A stretch of 64,000 bases of DNA from Verrucomicrobiales bacterium (lineage in GTDB: Bacteria; Verrucomicrobiota; Verrucomicrobiia; Limisphaerales; JAYPXF01): NCBI GenBank assembly GCA_002715965.1, contig PBAL01000058.1, positions 1 through 64,000 on the forward strand, in the 5' to 3' direction. A program made the position numbers and the translations under genes. This document shows positions 44,519 through 54,645 of the stretch, one piece after another (the stretch's first letter is position 1; every line of letters starts with the position of its first letter). The notes below the pieces were generated by a model, which did no database searches, was not told the DNA's origin, and saw only the letters and a program-made list of their open reading frames with translations.

Positions 44519-45331
44519 TCAACGACGGCGCTTCGCCCGGATCGGGCTGCGTGCCGCCAGGTCAAAGCGCTGGCCGGGTGACAGCAGGTAGAACGGTTTG
44601 TCGTTCTCCTTCATCCAGCCGCGATCGTAGATCGCAACATAGCTGGTCCCCATGACTTCAAATTCGTCACCGGTCACCAGAATTGCAGTGTTTTCATCAA
44701 GGCCGATCCCAAGCAATTCCGGCTTGGCCTCGATAAGCTTGACGAGATCGAACTGCCGGTTGCGCGCGAGCAGGTGTTGATCGATGCCAACCTGCTTCAG
44801 CAGGCCGAATCCGACTTCGTGATCGCCCATGATGGGTTCGTTGCTTCTGGAATCCCCCCGAACAAGATAGGAGCCCATGATCGATGCCCCGGCCGATCCT
44901 CCACCCACGATTCCGCCCCGATCGAGAACGTTCTGGATGCCGACGAGCACCTTTGTTCCCAGATAAGCGTCGGCCAGGCGCCATTGTCGGCCGCCGGACA
45001 TCCACACCGCGGTGGCTGATTTGAGGGGCTTGGCAAATTCCTCGGAATCCGCCTTCTCGCGGTCGCGGGTGTGGAGCACGACGATGTTGGTCACACCCAG
45101 TTCTCGGAACAACTCCACATCGTCGTCGTCCAGCCCCTCGTCCGTTGCTGCGGTGGGAATGATCACCAGACGCGCCTGTTCCTCCCCCGCGAGTTGGACG
45201 AATGCCCGGAGAATCCGCTGGCCGCGAAGATTTCCGCCGGCGATCAAGAGCTGCCCCCGCTCCGGTCCCACTTCCGCGGCTGTGGCAATCATCGCGGCGA
45301 GCAGCGTGGAGACACAAATGCGAATGATCAT
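44519..45331 (-). CDS. Cyanophycinase-like serine peptidase (S51 family), exported
   Basis: A 270-aa protein with a likely signal peptide (MIIRICVSTLLAAMIATA). The nucleophile elbow GGGSAGASIMGSYLV carries the S51 catalytic Ser. GQLLIAGGNLRGQ, IIPTAATDEG and GIGLDENTAILV are family landmarks. Cyanophycinase releases Asp-Arg dipeptides from cyanophycin; no cyanophycin synthetase is visible, so another dipeptide substrate is possible. The frame is open to 45457, but the extra 42 residues look unlike protein, and this would bring it into the divergent kinase gene. Confidence 0.85.
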   Translation of the reverse strand: MIIRICVSTLLAAMIATAAEVGPERGQLLIAGGNLRGQRILRAFVQLAGEEQARLVIIPTAATDEGLDDDDVELFRELGVTNIVVLHTRDREKADSEEFAKPLKSATAVWMSGGRQWRLADAYLGTKVLVGIQNVLDRGGIVGGGSAGASIMGSYLVRGDSRSNEPIMGDHEVGFGLLKQVGIDQHLLARNRQFDLVKLIEAKPELLGIGLDENTAILVTGDEFEVMGTSYVAIYDRGWMKENDKPFYLLSPGQRFDLAARSPIRAKRRR

Positions 45332-45448
45332 GTTGCGAAGTGTGCGGGCAGTCTCTCTGCGAGGCAATCCATTGAGGCTCAAAACGACGTCATTGGGTTG
45401 CGCCAGCGGCATTGACCAATTCCAGTCAGATTCGCATCGTTTGTCCGC

Positions 45449-46636
45449 ATGTCCCAAACAGTCGCCATCTTCTCAAGCCTGCTGGCGCTGATCTTCCTCG
45501 TGGCATGGCTTCGTGAGCGCAGACAATCGGCGCGGGAAAAGGCGACGCAGGACCGAGAGCTGGCGGAGGTGAAGAACCGGCAGCTCACGACTTTTGCCGC
45601 GATTGAGGCGCGCCAGCAGACGTTGTTCAATGCAATGACCGAGGGCGTCATGGTGTTGCGCGAAGACGGGACGGTCGTCCTGGCCAATGAGGCATTTCGG
45701 GGACTGTTTGATCTGCATTCCGACATCCGGGACCGATCACTGATGGAAGCGGTCCGGTTCCACGAAGTTCGCGAAGTCTACGACGAGACGCTCATCGCCG
45801 GCCAGGTCCAGGGCCGTGAATTGAAACTGCCGCTTCTTGAAGACCGGACGCTCCATGTCAACTCGGCGGTCGTCCTCGACACCCGGAGCCAGCGACAGGG
45901 CATGATCATGGTCTTTCACGACATCACGCGCATCAAGCAGCTGGAGAACACCCGCCGTGAATTCGTCGCCAACGTGAGCCATGAGCTGCGCACTCCGCTC
46001 TCTATCATCAAGGGGTGCGTGGAGACGCTCATCGACGGTGCCAAGGACGACCGCGATGCCACCAACAAGTTTCTTGGCACCATCGAAAAACATGCCAACC
46101 GGCTCACGTTCCTGATCGAGGATCTCCTTACCTTGTCCCACCTGGAATCAGGACACCTTGCGATGAACCTGGAGGACACCGAACTCAAGGCGACCGTGGA
46201 CCGAGTGTGCGAGGATCTCAGCCGTCGGGCCGAGAAACGTGGTGTCCGGTTGTCCAACAACATACCTGCTGATCTGATCGTCAATGCGGATTCGAACCGG
46301 CTCCAACAAGTGCTCTTCAACCTCATCGACAACGGAATCAAGTACGGTGGGGAGAACGGACATGTCGTCATCGACGCCGCACGCAACAAGGAGCAGAACA
46401 TCGAGGTGCGGGTCGCGGACGACGGTCCCGGGATCAACTGGGAAGCGCAATCGCGCCTGTTCGAACGGTTCTTCCGCGCAGACAAGGCGCGTTCACGCGA
46501 GCAGGGGGGGACGGGACTGGGACTCGCCATTGTGAAACACATCGTGCAGTCGCATGGTGGCCAGGTATGGGTGGAGAGCGAACCCGGTCAGGGCACCAGG
46601 TTTCATTTCACACTCCGCTTAAGGAACGCTGATTAG
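45449..46636 (+). CDS. PhoR-like sensor histidine kinase
   Basis: A 395-aa kinase with one N-terminal membrane helix (about 5-20), a short coiled-coil linker, a PAS domain (about 55-160; MTEGVMVLREDGTVVLANEA), and HisKA with His178 in VANVSHELRTPLSIIKG. The ATPase domain has NLIDNGIKYGG, DDGPGI, FERFFRAD and GGTGLGLAIVKH. PhoR-type kinases pair with PhoB regulators, but no response regulator is nearby. It may be an orphan, or its partner lies elsewhere. Confidence 0.9.
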   Translation: MSQTVAIFSSLLALIFLVAWLRERRQSAREKATQDRELAEVKNRQLTTFAAIEARQQTLFNAMTEGVMVLREDGTVVLANEAFRGLFDLHSDIRDRSLMEAVRFHEVREVYDETLIAGQVQGRELKLPLLEDRTLHVNSAVVLDTRSQRQGMIMVFHDITRIKQLENTRREFVANVSHELRTPLSIIKGCVETLIDGAKDDRDATNKFLGTIEKHANRLTFLIEDLLTLSHLESGHLAMNLEDTELKATVDRVCEDLSRRAEKRGVRLSNNIPADLIVNADSNRLQQVLFNLIDNGIKYGGENGHVVIDAARNKEQNIEVRVADDGPGINWEAQSRLFERFFRADKARSREQGGTGLGLAIVKHIVQSHGGQVWVESEPGQGTRFHFTLRLRNAD

Positions 46637-46669
46637 GCGGTGGAGTTTTCGGGAAGGTAGGCAATCTCT

Positions 46670-49438
46670 TCACGGAAGTGGCACGACCCGGTAGTAACGG
46701 AACGCGTTTGTCGCGTTGGAATCGCTGAACGTCGTCGTCGTTCCGGATACCGTGTTCGTCGTGAGCGTGGTCCAGTCGCTCAGGTTGCTGGAACCATCAA
46801 TCCTCAGTCGTTGTCCGTCAGTGCCAAAGATGTTGAACTGGAATGTGCCGTTTGAAGGAGGCGAAACCATGCTGAACGGTGCGGTCAGCGCGAGTCCCGC
46901 CGGCGAACTGATGATCGAAGAGATGGGATTCTGAACGATCACGTCATACAAGCCGAGATTGGAGGGATTGATATTGGCGATGGACAAGCTGTTCGACGTT
47001 GCGCCAGGTATCGGGACACCGTTAAGTCGCCACTGATAGGAGAGCGGTTCATTTCCAAGCGCGGCTACGGAGAAGGTGACCGGATTGCCAACGGGAACGT
47101 TTTGCGCATTCGGTTGTAACGTAATTTCAGGCGGGATGTTCACGGTCAATTCGGCATTGCGGCTGATGATGTTGCCGAAGGTATTGAAGATCCGTACGGC
47201 GTAGGGACCGGAATGGCCGGCTTGCACATTGGTCACCGCAAAAATCGGTGCGTTGTTGCCGGGGACAACCACGCCGTTGGTAATCCACTGGTAGGTGAGC
47301 GGGGGAGTGCCCTGGGCATCCACATTGAAGAACACCGTCGAGCCGCGAGTGGCGGTACGGCTGCGCGGATGCCCACCGGAGGGAATTGTCGGCGGGTTGG
47401 TGAGGCCGATTGTAGGAACATTGGTATGCGTGCCATACCAGCAGAGCTCGAGTGCGTTCAGGATGCCTCCAAATCCGGGACGCTGGTCGATCAACTGAAC
47501 CTGCCAGATGCCATTTGCCAATTCACCCCAGTGCTGGATGGAGAGGAAGGTGTAGTTGTAGTCGGAGTTGACGTCGTTGTTGAGTTCGGCGACGACACAG
47601 CGTGTTCCGTGCGGGCTGATAACAGCCACTTCCAGTTCGCCCCGGGCGCCGTGGGTGGCGTTAAGTTTCAAGAGCACATGTTCAAGCCGGACGTCCGTGG
47701 GAAGATCCACCTCGAATGAACGGGTGATACCGTTGGTGCTGAAGTCGGGGATGGGCTCCAGAAGATTCGTCTGTGCCAGGGAAAAATTCGTGACCGTTCC
47801 AAGGTTCGTCCAGTTGGTCGCCAATTGAACGCCGGCATCGGCATTGATCATGCCCGCGCCGTAGTCGTTGTTGAAAGTGAAGCCTGCACTGTTGGTCAAC
47901 CAACCTGTGTGGTTCGTGTCGTTCATCGTGGCGGTCGTCATAATGATCTCCTGCACATCGCGCCAGCCGAGGTTGGGGTTTGCCTCCAGTATCAACGCGA
48001 TACAGCCGGATACCAATGGGGCCGCAGACGACGTCCCGTTAAAGTTTGCGGTGTAGTTCTGGTTGGGGTAGTCGCCCAACGGGAACGGAACAGTGTTGTT
48101 ATAACCGTCCGAGCCCATGCGGTCTGTAGTGGTGGTGCCTTGAAACCTGGTGGAGTCCAGACCCGCTGGCGCGCTGATCGTGAGATTGCCGCCCGGATTG
48201 CTGTAGCTGGCGCGTTCGGCTTGGTCGTTCAGGGCGCCGACGGCGATGGATTCACGAGCGTTCAGTTGACCGATGTAGTTGGCATTGCCACCAATCTCGC
48301 CTTCATTGCCGGACGAGATCACGTAGATGGTTCCTCGTCCGTTCCGACCGAATGTGGTGGCTTGGACAAAAGCGTTGGAAACAGTGTCGCTCATCACATC
48401 AATATTCTGACCAGCCAGGTTGGGGCCCCAACTATTGTTGTGAACATGCATCAGAAAGTTGCTGTGGAGGAGACCATCGGCAATCTGCTGTTCGGAAAGA
48501 TTTGCACCGCCAGCCGCAAGAAGGCGGATGGGAATGATGGTTGCCATCGGAGCGGCTCCGGAGACGCCCAGTGCATTGTCGCCCCGCGCTGCTGCCACAC
48601 CTGCCACGGCGGTTCCGTGGAATTCCCCGGCTTCAGCATTGGCGTTGAGATCACCGTCGAGAGTGTCAAAGCCAAGATTCGTATTCAGGTTGGAGATGAG
48701 GTCTTCTTGGATGTACTCCGTGCCTTCGTCCATGATTGCGATATTGATTCCCGTCCCGAGTACGGTTTCCCAGGCGTTGGTCACTCTCACGTCGCCTCCA
48801 GCAGCTCCTCCCTGGCCGGTATTGAGGAGGTGCCATTGGTTCGTGAAAAGCGGATCATTCGGAACAAAGTGCGTGACGTAGTGTCGCGCCAATAGCGGCT
48901 CGGCCGACGTAATGCCTGGCTGGGTGCGCATGGCCGCCGAAACTGTGAGCGCTGCTGAAGAACTCGGCGCGGTAAAGTAATGATATCCCGGCATGCCCGG
49001 CACATCAGATTTCCACAACAGGCCGTTGCTCTGGGCAATCACCAAGGGATCCGCGCTAACGTTTGCCATGATCACCCGGCTGATGGTGCGCCGATTGGAT
49101 ATGATCTGAGGCGCGCCCGCCGGATATACCACGATTTGAACCTCGGCATTCTCGGTCTCTGAGACCACACCAGCATGCTGAGCCAAGGCCTGGGCCGTGG
49201 GTTGATTGACCGAAATCATCTCATCAATCCCGCCATTCCGGCGCTGCACCCACAACTCTGTGAGCGAGATGTTGTAGGTCTGGGACTGACCGTGGGCGGT
49301 GATGGCGTAGGAAGCGTTCAGGGGGGCCTCGGCGGAGCGGGCTCCGAAGGTAAAATCAGAAAGAATGACGGCGATTACAAGCGGCCAAAGCAAGAGCCGT
49401 AGCGATGTGAAAGGCCGATAGTGCATTGGTTGGACCAT
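46670..49438 (-). CDS. Secreted subtilisin-like protease with P domain and Ig-like repeats
   Basis: About 922 aa. A signal peptide precedes a propeptide (to about 190), then an S8 catalytic domain: Asp237 in IAIMDEGTEY, His274 in FHGTAVAGVA, NNSWG oxyanion Asn, and Ser470 in GTSSAAPLVSG. The Asp is followed by Glu rather than the usual Asp or Ser. A proprotein-convertase P domain follows at about 570-680 (ELEVAVISPHGTRC, GIWQVQLIDQRPGFGG), then two Ig-like domains (TYQWITNGV, SYQWRLNGVPIPGA) and a C-terminal module ending FRYYRVVPLP. The layout is kexin-like. ATG 49438 is the likely start; 49426 is possible, and the frame is open to a TTG at 49462. Confidence 0.9.
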   Translation of the reverse strand: MVQPMHYRPFTSLRLLLWPLVIAVILSDFTFGARSAEAPLNASYAITAHGQSQTYNISLTELWVQRRNGGIDEMISVNQPTAQALAQHAGVVSETENAEVQIVVYPAGAPQIISNRRTISRVIMANVSADPLVIAQSNGLLWKSDVPGMPGYHYFTAPSSSAALTVSAAMRTQPGITSAEPLLARHYVTHFVPNDPLFTNQWHLLNTGQGGAAGGDVRVTNAWETVLGTGINIAIMDEGTEYIQEDLISNLNTNLGFDTLDGDLNANAEAGEFHGTAVAGVAAARGDNALGVSGAAPMATIIPIRLLAAGGANLSEQQIADGLLHSNFLMHVHNNSWGPNLAGQNIDVMSDTVSNAFVQATTFGRNGRGTIYVISSGNEGEIGGNANYIGQLNARESIAVGALNDQAERASYSNPGGNLTISAPAGLDSTRFQGTTTTDRMGSDGYNNTVPFPLGDYPNQNYTANFNGTSSAAPLVSGCIALILEANPNLGWRDVQEIIMTTATMNDTNHTGWLTNSAGFTFNNDYGAGMINADAGVQLATNWTNLGTVTNFSLAQTNLLEPIPDFSTNGITRSFEVDLPTDVRLEHVLLKLNATHGARGELEVAVISPHGTRCVVAELNNDVNSDYNYTFLSIQHWGELANGIWQVQLIDQRPGFGGILNALELCWYGTHTNVPTIGLTNPPTIPSGGHPRSRTATRGSTVFFNVDAQGTPPLTYQWITNGVVVPGNNAPIFAVTNVQAGHSGPYAVRIFNTFGNIISRNAELTVNIPPEITLQPNAQNVPVGNPVTFSVAALGNEPLSYQWRLNGVPIPGATSNSLSIANINPSNLGLYDVIVQNPISSIISSPAGLALTAPFSMVSPPSNGTFQFNIFGTDGQRLRIDGSSNLSDWTTLTTNTVSGTTTTFSDSNATNAFRYYRVVPLP

Positions 49439-49534
49439 AGATGCCCAAGTAGCTAAAAGCAAGAATCTTAGCCGAAATCAGGTTCTTTCTGTATCCCGGT
49501 GGCCAATCACCGATTCTTAGCCGTTTCGTAAAGG

Positions 49535-49568
49535 AAAAATCCCCGCCGGCATCAACCGGACGGGGATT
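49535..49568 (-). terminator. Terminator of the ilvE-mcsA-mcsB-clpC operon
   Basis: The stem of AATCCCCG(CCGG) and (CCGG)A-CGGGGATT around a short loop begins about 20 bp after the clpC stop on the minus strand. It is followed on that strand by TTTTTCC, the T-run of a rho-independent terminator. Confidence 0.75.
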
Positions 49569-49589
49569 CGAAATTCGATGGACTTTGCG

Positions 49590-52058
49590 TCAGTTTGACA
49601 CGGTTTCTTGGGTGTCAGCTTTTTGGCTGAACTTCAGTTTATCGTTTTCGACGGTGACATCGACCGGCTGGCTTTCGTGCAGAATGCCGCGGAGGATCTC
49701 CTCGGCGAGGGGATCTTCGAGGTAGCGCTCCACCGCGCGGCGCATTGGACGGGCACCATATTGGGGGTCGTAACCCTTCTCGACGAGGTAGTTCCGGGCC
49801 TTCTCGTCCAGGTTCAGCTGAATGTTGCGGGCTTTCAGGCGCTCCATGACCTTCTTCATTTCGAGCCCCAGGATGTTGATCAGATCCGATTTCGTCAGGT
49901 TGCGGAATACGATGGAGTCGTCCAGGCGATTGAGGAATTCCGGACGGAAGACCTTCTTCGAAGCGTCCAGAATCTTTTCCTTCATCTTGTCGTAGTCGAT
50001 GTCATTGCCACCGGTGGAAAAGCCGATCGTGCTGTTCTTGGCCACGGTTTCGGCACCGACGTTCGAGGTGAGCAGGACGATGGTGTTCCGGAAATCAACC
50101 GTGCGACCGAGGCTGTCCGTCAGTTTGCCTTCTTCCAGGATCTGGAGGAGCATGTTCATCACGTCCGGGTGAGCCTTCTCCACCTCGTCGAATAGAACCA
50201 CGCTATAGGGATTGCGACGGACCTGTTCGGTCAATTGGCCTCCTTCCTCGTGACCGACATACCCAGGAGGCGAACCGGTGAGGCGTGAGGTCGTGAATTT
50301 CTCCATGTACTCGCTCATGTCGATCTGAATGAGCGACTTGGCATCACCAAACATCTGCTCGGCCACGGTCTTGGCCAGCAGGGTCTTGCCAACGCCGGTC
50401 GGGCCAAAGAGGGCGAAACTGCCAATCGGGCGATTCGGATCCTTGAGGTCCGCCCGTGAACGGCGCAAGGCCTTGCACAGCGCTGAGACGGCTTCGCTTT
50501 GGCCAATGATTAGATCGGAAAGTTTCTTTTCCATCTCGAGCAGGCGATTGATTTCGTTCTGCTCCATGCGCTTGAGGGGAATGCCCGTCCACTTGGCCAC
50601 GACCTGGAGGATGCAATCTTCATCGACGGTGACACGCTTCTCTTCCGTGCCCTGGCGCCAGTCGTTGAGAACGGTTTCGAGCTTCTCCTTTGAGGTCTTT
50701 TCCTTGTCGCGCATTGCGGCCGCGCCTTCGAAGTCCTGTTCCTTGATGGCGCGTTCCTTCTTCAGCTTGATCTCTTCGATGTCGGCCTCAAGTTCCTTGA
50801 CCTCCGGCGGACGGGTCATAGCGGCGATGCGGGCCTTCGCTCCTGCTTCGTCCATGACGTCAATGGCCTTGTCAGGAAGGAAACGTCCGGTGATGTAACG
50901 ATCGGATAGCTTGACTGCGGACTCTACCGCGTCGTCGGTGATGTCCGCCTTGTGGTGATCCTCGTATTTGCAACGAAGTCCCTTGAGGATGGAGATTGCG
51001 TCTTCGATGGACGGAGCTTCGACCTTCACGGATTGGAAGCGTCGTTCGAGGGCTGCGTCTTTCTCGATATACTTGCGGTACTCGTTCAGCGTGGTCGCAC
51101 CCACACATTGCATCTCACCCCGGCTCAGTGCGGGCTTGATGATGTTGGAGGCGTCCATCGTTCCTTCCGCCGAACCGGCACCGACAATTGTATGAAGCTC
51201 GTCGATGAAGAGAATGACGTTCTTGGCGCGACGAATCTCATCCATCACGGCCTTGATGCGTTCTTCGAATTGTCCGCGGTATTTGGTGCCGGCGACCATC
51301 AATGCGAGGTCCAGGGTGACGACGCGTTTCTCGCGAAGGATTTCGGGAACGTTGCCCTTCACAACTTCCTGGGCGAGTCCTTCGACGATGGCGGTCTTGC
51401 CGACACCGGCTTCACCAAGCAGGACAGGATTGTTCTTCGTCCGGCGGCAAAGGATTTGAATGACGCGTTCAATTTCGTCGCGACGGCCGATGACCGGATC
51501 CATGTCGCCGGCCTTGGCGATCTCGGTCAGGTCACGGCCAAAGGCCTTCAGCGCAGGTGTCTTGGCATCCTTGCGGTCGCCCTTGCGGCCGGCTGGTTCT
51601 TCCTCACCTTCTTCGGTGGCGAAATTCGGATCAAGTTCCTTGAGTATCTCTTTGCGGGTCTCCTCGATATCGACGTCGAGATTCTTGAGAACGCGGGCCG
51701 CGACGCCATCACCTTCGCGGAGCAATCCGAGGAGGATGTGCTCGGTGCCGACGTAGGTGTGATTGAGGGACTTCGCCTCGCGTGCGGCGAGGGAAAGGAC
51801 TTTCTTGACGCGCGGCGTGTAAGGAATGCTTCCGACCTGCTTCTGATCGGGACCCGTGCCGACCTGCTTTTCGACCTCCAATCGGACGGTCTCAAGGTCC
51901 AGCCCCATTTTCTGCAGGACGTTTACGGCAACCCCTTGGCCCAGCTTGATCAGGCCAAGCAGAAGGTGTTCGGTGCCGACGAAATTGTGGTTGAACCGAT
52001 CCGCTTCCTTCCGCGCGAGCGCCAGGACCTGTTGGGCCCGGGGCGTAAAATTGCTCAT
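49590..52058 (-). CDS. clpC: ATP-dependent Clp protease ATPase subunit ClpC
   Basis: ClpC unfolds substrates for ClpP. The 822-aa protein has two Clp N repeats (about 5-145; [10 protein letters not shown] and [10 protein letters not shown]) and AAA+ domain 1 with Walker [10 protein letters not shown] near 215. A UVR-type middle region follows ([16 protein letters not shown]), then AAA+ domain 2 ([13 protein letters not shown]) and a C-terminal D2-small domain. Clp N repeats bind phosphoarginine in Bacillus ClpC. Start set at [11 protein letters not shown] (52058), which matches other ClpC N termini; ATG 52073 gives five more residues. It ends the ilvE-mcsA-mcsB-clpC operon, followed by a terminator. 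Confidence 0.95.
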   Translation of the reverse strand: MSNFTPRAQQVLALARKEADRFNHNFVGTEHLLLGLIKLGQGVAVNVLQKMGLDLETVRLEVEKQVGTGPDQKQVGSIPYTPRVKKVLSLAAREAKSLNHTYVGTEHILLGLLREGDGVAARVLKNLDVDIEETRKEILKELDPNFATEEGEEEPAGRKGDRKDAKTPALKAFGRDLTEIAKAGDMDPVIGRRDEIERVIQILCRRTKNNPVLLGEAGVGKTAIVEGLAQEVVKGNVPEILREKRVVTLDLALMVAGTKYRGQFEERIKAVMDEIRRAKNVILFIDELHTIVGAGSAEGTMDASNIIKPALSRGEMQCVGATTLNEYRKYIEKDAALERRFQSVKVEAPSIEDAISILKGLRCKYEDHHKADITDDAVESAVKLSDRYITGRFLPDKAIDVMDEAGAKARIAAMTRPPEVKELEADIEEIKLKKERAIKEQDFEGAAAMRDKEKTSKEKLETVLNDWRQGTEEKRVTVDEDCILQVVAKWTGIPLKRMEQNEINRLLEMEKKLSDLIIGQSEAVSALCKALRRSRADLKDPNRPIGSFALFGPTGVGKTLLAKTVAEQMFGDAKSLIQIDMSEYMEKFTTSRLTGSPPGYVGHEEGGQLTEQVRRNPYSVVLFDEVEKAHPDVMNMLLQILEEGKLTDSLGRTVDFRNTIVLLTSNVGAETVAKNSTIGFSTGGNDIDYDKMKEKILDASKKVFRPEFLNRLDDSIVFRNLTKSDLINILGLEMKKVMERLKARNIQLNLDEKARNYLVEKGYDPQYGARPMRRAVERYLEDPLAEEILRGILHESQPVDVTVENDKLKFSQKADTQETVSN

Positions 52059-52120
52059 CGCTTCATCGCTCATAAGTGACCGCAATTTGTCGCTTTTCGG
52101 ACTCTTTGTCCAGCGGGCGT

Positions 52121-53197
52121 TTATTTGTTTTTGGGAATTCGCGGCCGTTCGATCTTGCGAAGGCGCGTGCGAAGCATTTCGGCGCGGCGAACGTCGCGTT
52201 CTTCGGCGTCGAGTTTGTCGGTATGCTGCTTCTGCAGATGAGCCGGCTGCGTAATCAGGAACAGTTCGTCGATGACCCCGCGATCGAGGCCCTTGAACAT
52301 CCCCAGATCGACCCCCAGACGCAGCAGGGACAGGAGGTTCATGGTCTCCTTGGAGGCAATAATATGGGCGTTTGCCAGAATTCCGTAGGCGCGGCCGATG
52401 TGATTGTAAACGGTATGAGGTTTGTCCTCCAAGAGGGTCGCGCGGGCGTTTTCCTCGTTCTCGATGATCTGCCGGAGCACCTTTCCAAGCCGTTCGGTGA
52501 TCTCCGCCTCGGATTCACCCAGCGTGCGTTGATTGGAAACCTGAAACACGTTGCCCAGCGCTTCGGTGCCCTCACCGTATAATCCGCGAACGGCCAGCCC
52601 GAGTTTCTGAACGGAAGTGATGATCTGGTTGATCTGTTCGGCCAGAACCAACCCGGGAAGATGCAACATGGCACTCACCCGAATGGCCGTGCCGAGATTT
52701 GTGGGGCAGGCGGTGAGGTAACCCAGCTCGGTGGTAGCCGCAAACTCCAGCTTCTCCTCCAATTGCGTGTCCAATTCGTCAACCACCTTCCATGCCTCCT
52801 GCACCTGCAAACCGGGCAGAATGGCCTGCATCCGAAGATGATCCTCTTCGTTGATCATCACGCAGATCGATTCGTCCTCGACGAACACCACGCCGCTTCC
52901 GGCTTTCTTGGCCGCGTGTTCACGACTGATGAGATGACGTTCGACTAGGATCTGTTTATCGACCGTGGCGAGCTCTTCCATGCCGGCAGAGAAGGCCGAA
53001 TCGAGTTTCGGAAGTGACTCGACCGCCGGACGGATCAACTGAAGCGACTCAATCCGCCCCTTCTGCTTCGCCCAGGTCGGAAAGGCATGGTCGCGCAGAT
53101 TGCGCGCGAGCCGTACGCGACTCGACATGACGATGCGATCCTCGGGGCCCTCCGGTTTCGCGCAGACGGGTGAGGCGAGATACTCCTCCAGGTTCAT
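52121..53197 (-). CDS. mcsB: Protein-arginine kinase McsB
   Basis: McsB phosphorylates arginines in proteins, marking them for ClpCP. The 358-aa protein is related to phosphagen kinases: VMSSRVRLARNLRDHAFP near the N terminus and TACPTNLGTAIRVSAML around the catalytic Cys. The C-terminal phosphoarginine-binding motif RDxxRA is intact as RDVRRA (333-338); in Bacillus subtilis and Geobacillus it mediates pArg recognition. The start overlaps the mcsA stop by 4 bp (ATGA), as expected for a kinase and its activator. No CtsR repressor gene is present, unlike in Firmicutes. Confidence 0.95.
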   Translation of the reverse strand: MNLEEYLASPVCAKPEGPEDRIVMSSRVRLARNLRDHAFPTWAKQKGRIESLQLIRPAVESLPKLDSAFSAGMEELATVDKQILVERHLISREHAAKKAGSGVVFVEDESICVMINEEDHLRMQAILPGLQVQEAWKVVDELDTQLEEKLEFAATTELGYLTACPTNLGTAIRVSAMLHLPGLVLAEQINQIITSVQKLGLAVRGLYGEGTEALGNVFQVSNQRTLGESEAEITERLGKVLRQIIENEENARATLLEDKPHTVYNHIGRAYGILANAHIIASKETMNLLSLLRLGVDLGMFKGLDRGVIDELFLITQPAHLQKQHTDKLDAEERDVRRAEMLRTRLRKIERPRIPKNK

Positions 53198-53694
53198 GCC
53201 TTGCTGTCCTCGACCGGCACGGATTCGAGCGAGTTGATCTCATCGCGCAATCGCGCTGCCTCTTCAAAGTTCTCCTCCTCCACCGCCTGGTCGAGCTGCG
53301 CCTTGAGCTTCTCCAGCTTGCGTGAGGAATCCTGGGCGATCACTGTGCGCGGGGTCTTGCCCACATGTTTCAAACCCTTGTGCATGGACTTCAACATCGA
53401 CTCCAGGCCCTCGGAAAAAACGGTGTAGCATTCCGGACATCCGAACCGGCCCGATTTCTTGAAATCCGCCTGCGTGTATTTGCAGGCCGGGCACTTCAGG
53501 TCGGGCGAGATTTCATCCGCTTCCTCCGTCGCTCCCAATCCAAGCAGCATGTCCGCGAGGGAATAACCGGTCGGATCGCCAATCCCCTTTTCCTTTGAGC
53601 AGCCTTCGCACAAATCCACCTTCTGCAATTTCTCACCCACGATCTGGGTGAGATGAACTGTTGCTTCGTTCTCGTTGCAGACGTTGCAGAGCAT
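53194..53694 (-). CDS. mcsA: McsA-like zinc-binding activator of McsB
   Basis: A 166-aa protein with two zinc-finger pairs: CNVCNENEATVHLTQ with CEGC, and CPACKYTQADF with CPEC. A C-terminal UVR motif follows (LEKLKAQLDQAVEEENFEEA). In Bacillus this layout is McsA, which activates McsB. It overlaps mcsB by 4 bp and starts 4 bp after ilvE, so it is the middle of a coupled operon. Confidence 0.92.
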   Translation of the reverse strand: MLCNVCNENEATVHLTQIVGEKLQKVDLCEGCSKEKGIGDPTGYSLADMLLGLGATEEADEISPDLKCPACKYTQADFKKSGRFGCPECYTVFSEGLESMLKSMHKGLKHVGKTPRTVIAQDSSRKLEKLKAQLDQAVEEENFEEAARLRDEINSLESVPVEDSKA

Positions 53695-53698
53695 CAGA

Positions 53699-54565
53699 TT
53701 AAATTGGCTCGCCCGTGGAATTCGTCAACTTGTGGTATTCCTTGATCAACTTCTTGGAAAGCTTGCCGGGCCTGCCGGTGCCGATTTTGCGGCCATCGAT
53801 GTTGACCACCGGAATGATCTCCGCGCCCGTTCCGGTGAGGAAACACTCATCGGCGTTGTAAAGGTCGTAGCGGGTCAGATTCGTCTCCTCGACCTTCCAA
53901 CCGGCGGACTCGCAGACCTCGATCGCCACTCCACGCGTGATTCCGTAAAGAGCACCCGCATAAAGCGGAGGAGTGAAGATCTTGTCCCCCTTGACGATGA
54001 ACACATTGTCACCCGTGCACTCGGCGACATACCCGTCCGAGTTGAGCATCAAAGCTTCCTCTTTGCCGACGTTCAAAGCCTCGATCTTGGCCAGGATGTT
54101 GTTCAGGTAATTCAAGGACTTGATCGCCGGATTGACCGCGTTGTGCAGGTTGCGCGTGGTCGCAACCGTGATGATCTCCATGCCCTTTTTGTACAACGCG
54201 GGCGGGTAGAGCTGGATCTTGCCGGCAATGATGATGACCGACCCTTTCGGACAACGAAACGGGCTCAGTCCGAGCGTTCCCTTGCCGCGTGTGACGACCA
54301 GGCGGATGTAGCCGTCCTTGATCTTGTTCCGGCGGCAGGTTTCAACCGTTGCCTTCACCAGCTCCTCATGCTTCATCGGAATGTCGAGCATGATCGCCTT
54401 GGCCGAATAGAAGAGCCGATCGATGTGTTCCTTCAGCCGAAAGACCCGTCCGTTGTAGGCGCGAATGCCCTCAAACACACCGTCGCCGTACAACAATCCG
54501 TGGTCGAAGACAGAGATTTTTGCCTTGTCTTCATCGTAGTATTTTCCGTCTACAAATACCTTCAT
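53699..54565 (-). CDS. ilvE: Branched-chain amino acid aminotransferase (class IV)
   Basis: A 288-aa PLP enzyme, shorter than E. coli IlvE but normal for the D-/branched-chain aminotransferase class. YGDGVFEGIRAYNG gives the N-terminal motif, and the PLP lysine is in NPAIKSLNYLNNI. The C-terminal signature is ECFLTGTGAEIIPV. It most likely transaminates Val, Leu and Ile; D-amino acid transaminase and 4-amino-4-deoxychorismate lyase are related alternatives. It is the first gene of the mcsA-mcsB-clpC transcript, with 4 bp before mcsA. Confidence 0.88.
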   Translation of the reverse strand: MKVFVDGKYYDEDKAKISVFDHGLLYGDGVFEGIRAYNGRVFRLKEHIDRLFYSAKAIMLDIPMKHEELVKATVETCRRNKIKDGYIRLVVTRGKGTLGLSPFRCPKGSVIIIAGKIQLYPPALYKKGMEIITVATTRNLHNAVNPAIKSLNYLNNILAKIEALNVGKEEALMLNSDGYVAECTGDNVFIVKGDKIFTPPLYAGALYGITRGVAIEVCESAGWKVEETNLTRYDLYNADECFLTGTGAEIIPVVNIDGRKIGTGRPGKLSKKLIKEYHKLTNSTGEPI

Positions 54566-54645
54566 CCGTCAAAAAGTCGGCAAACCCTAGGTGAACGGGT
54601 CAAGGACAGCAACCAAGGAATTGACGCGTGAATGCACGCTACAAA

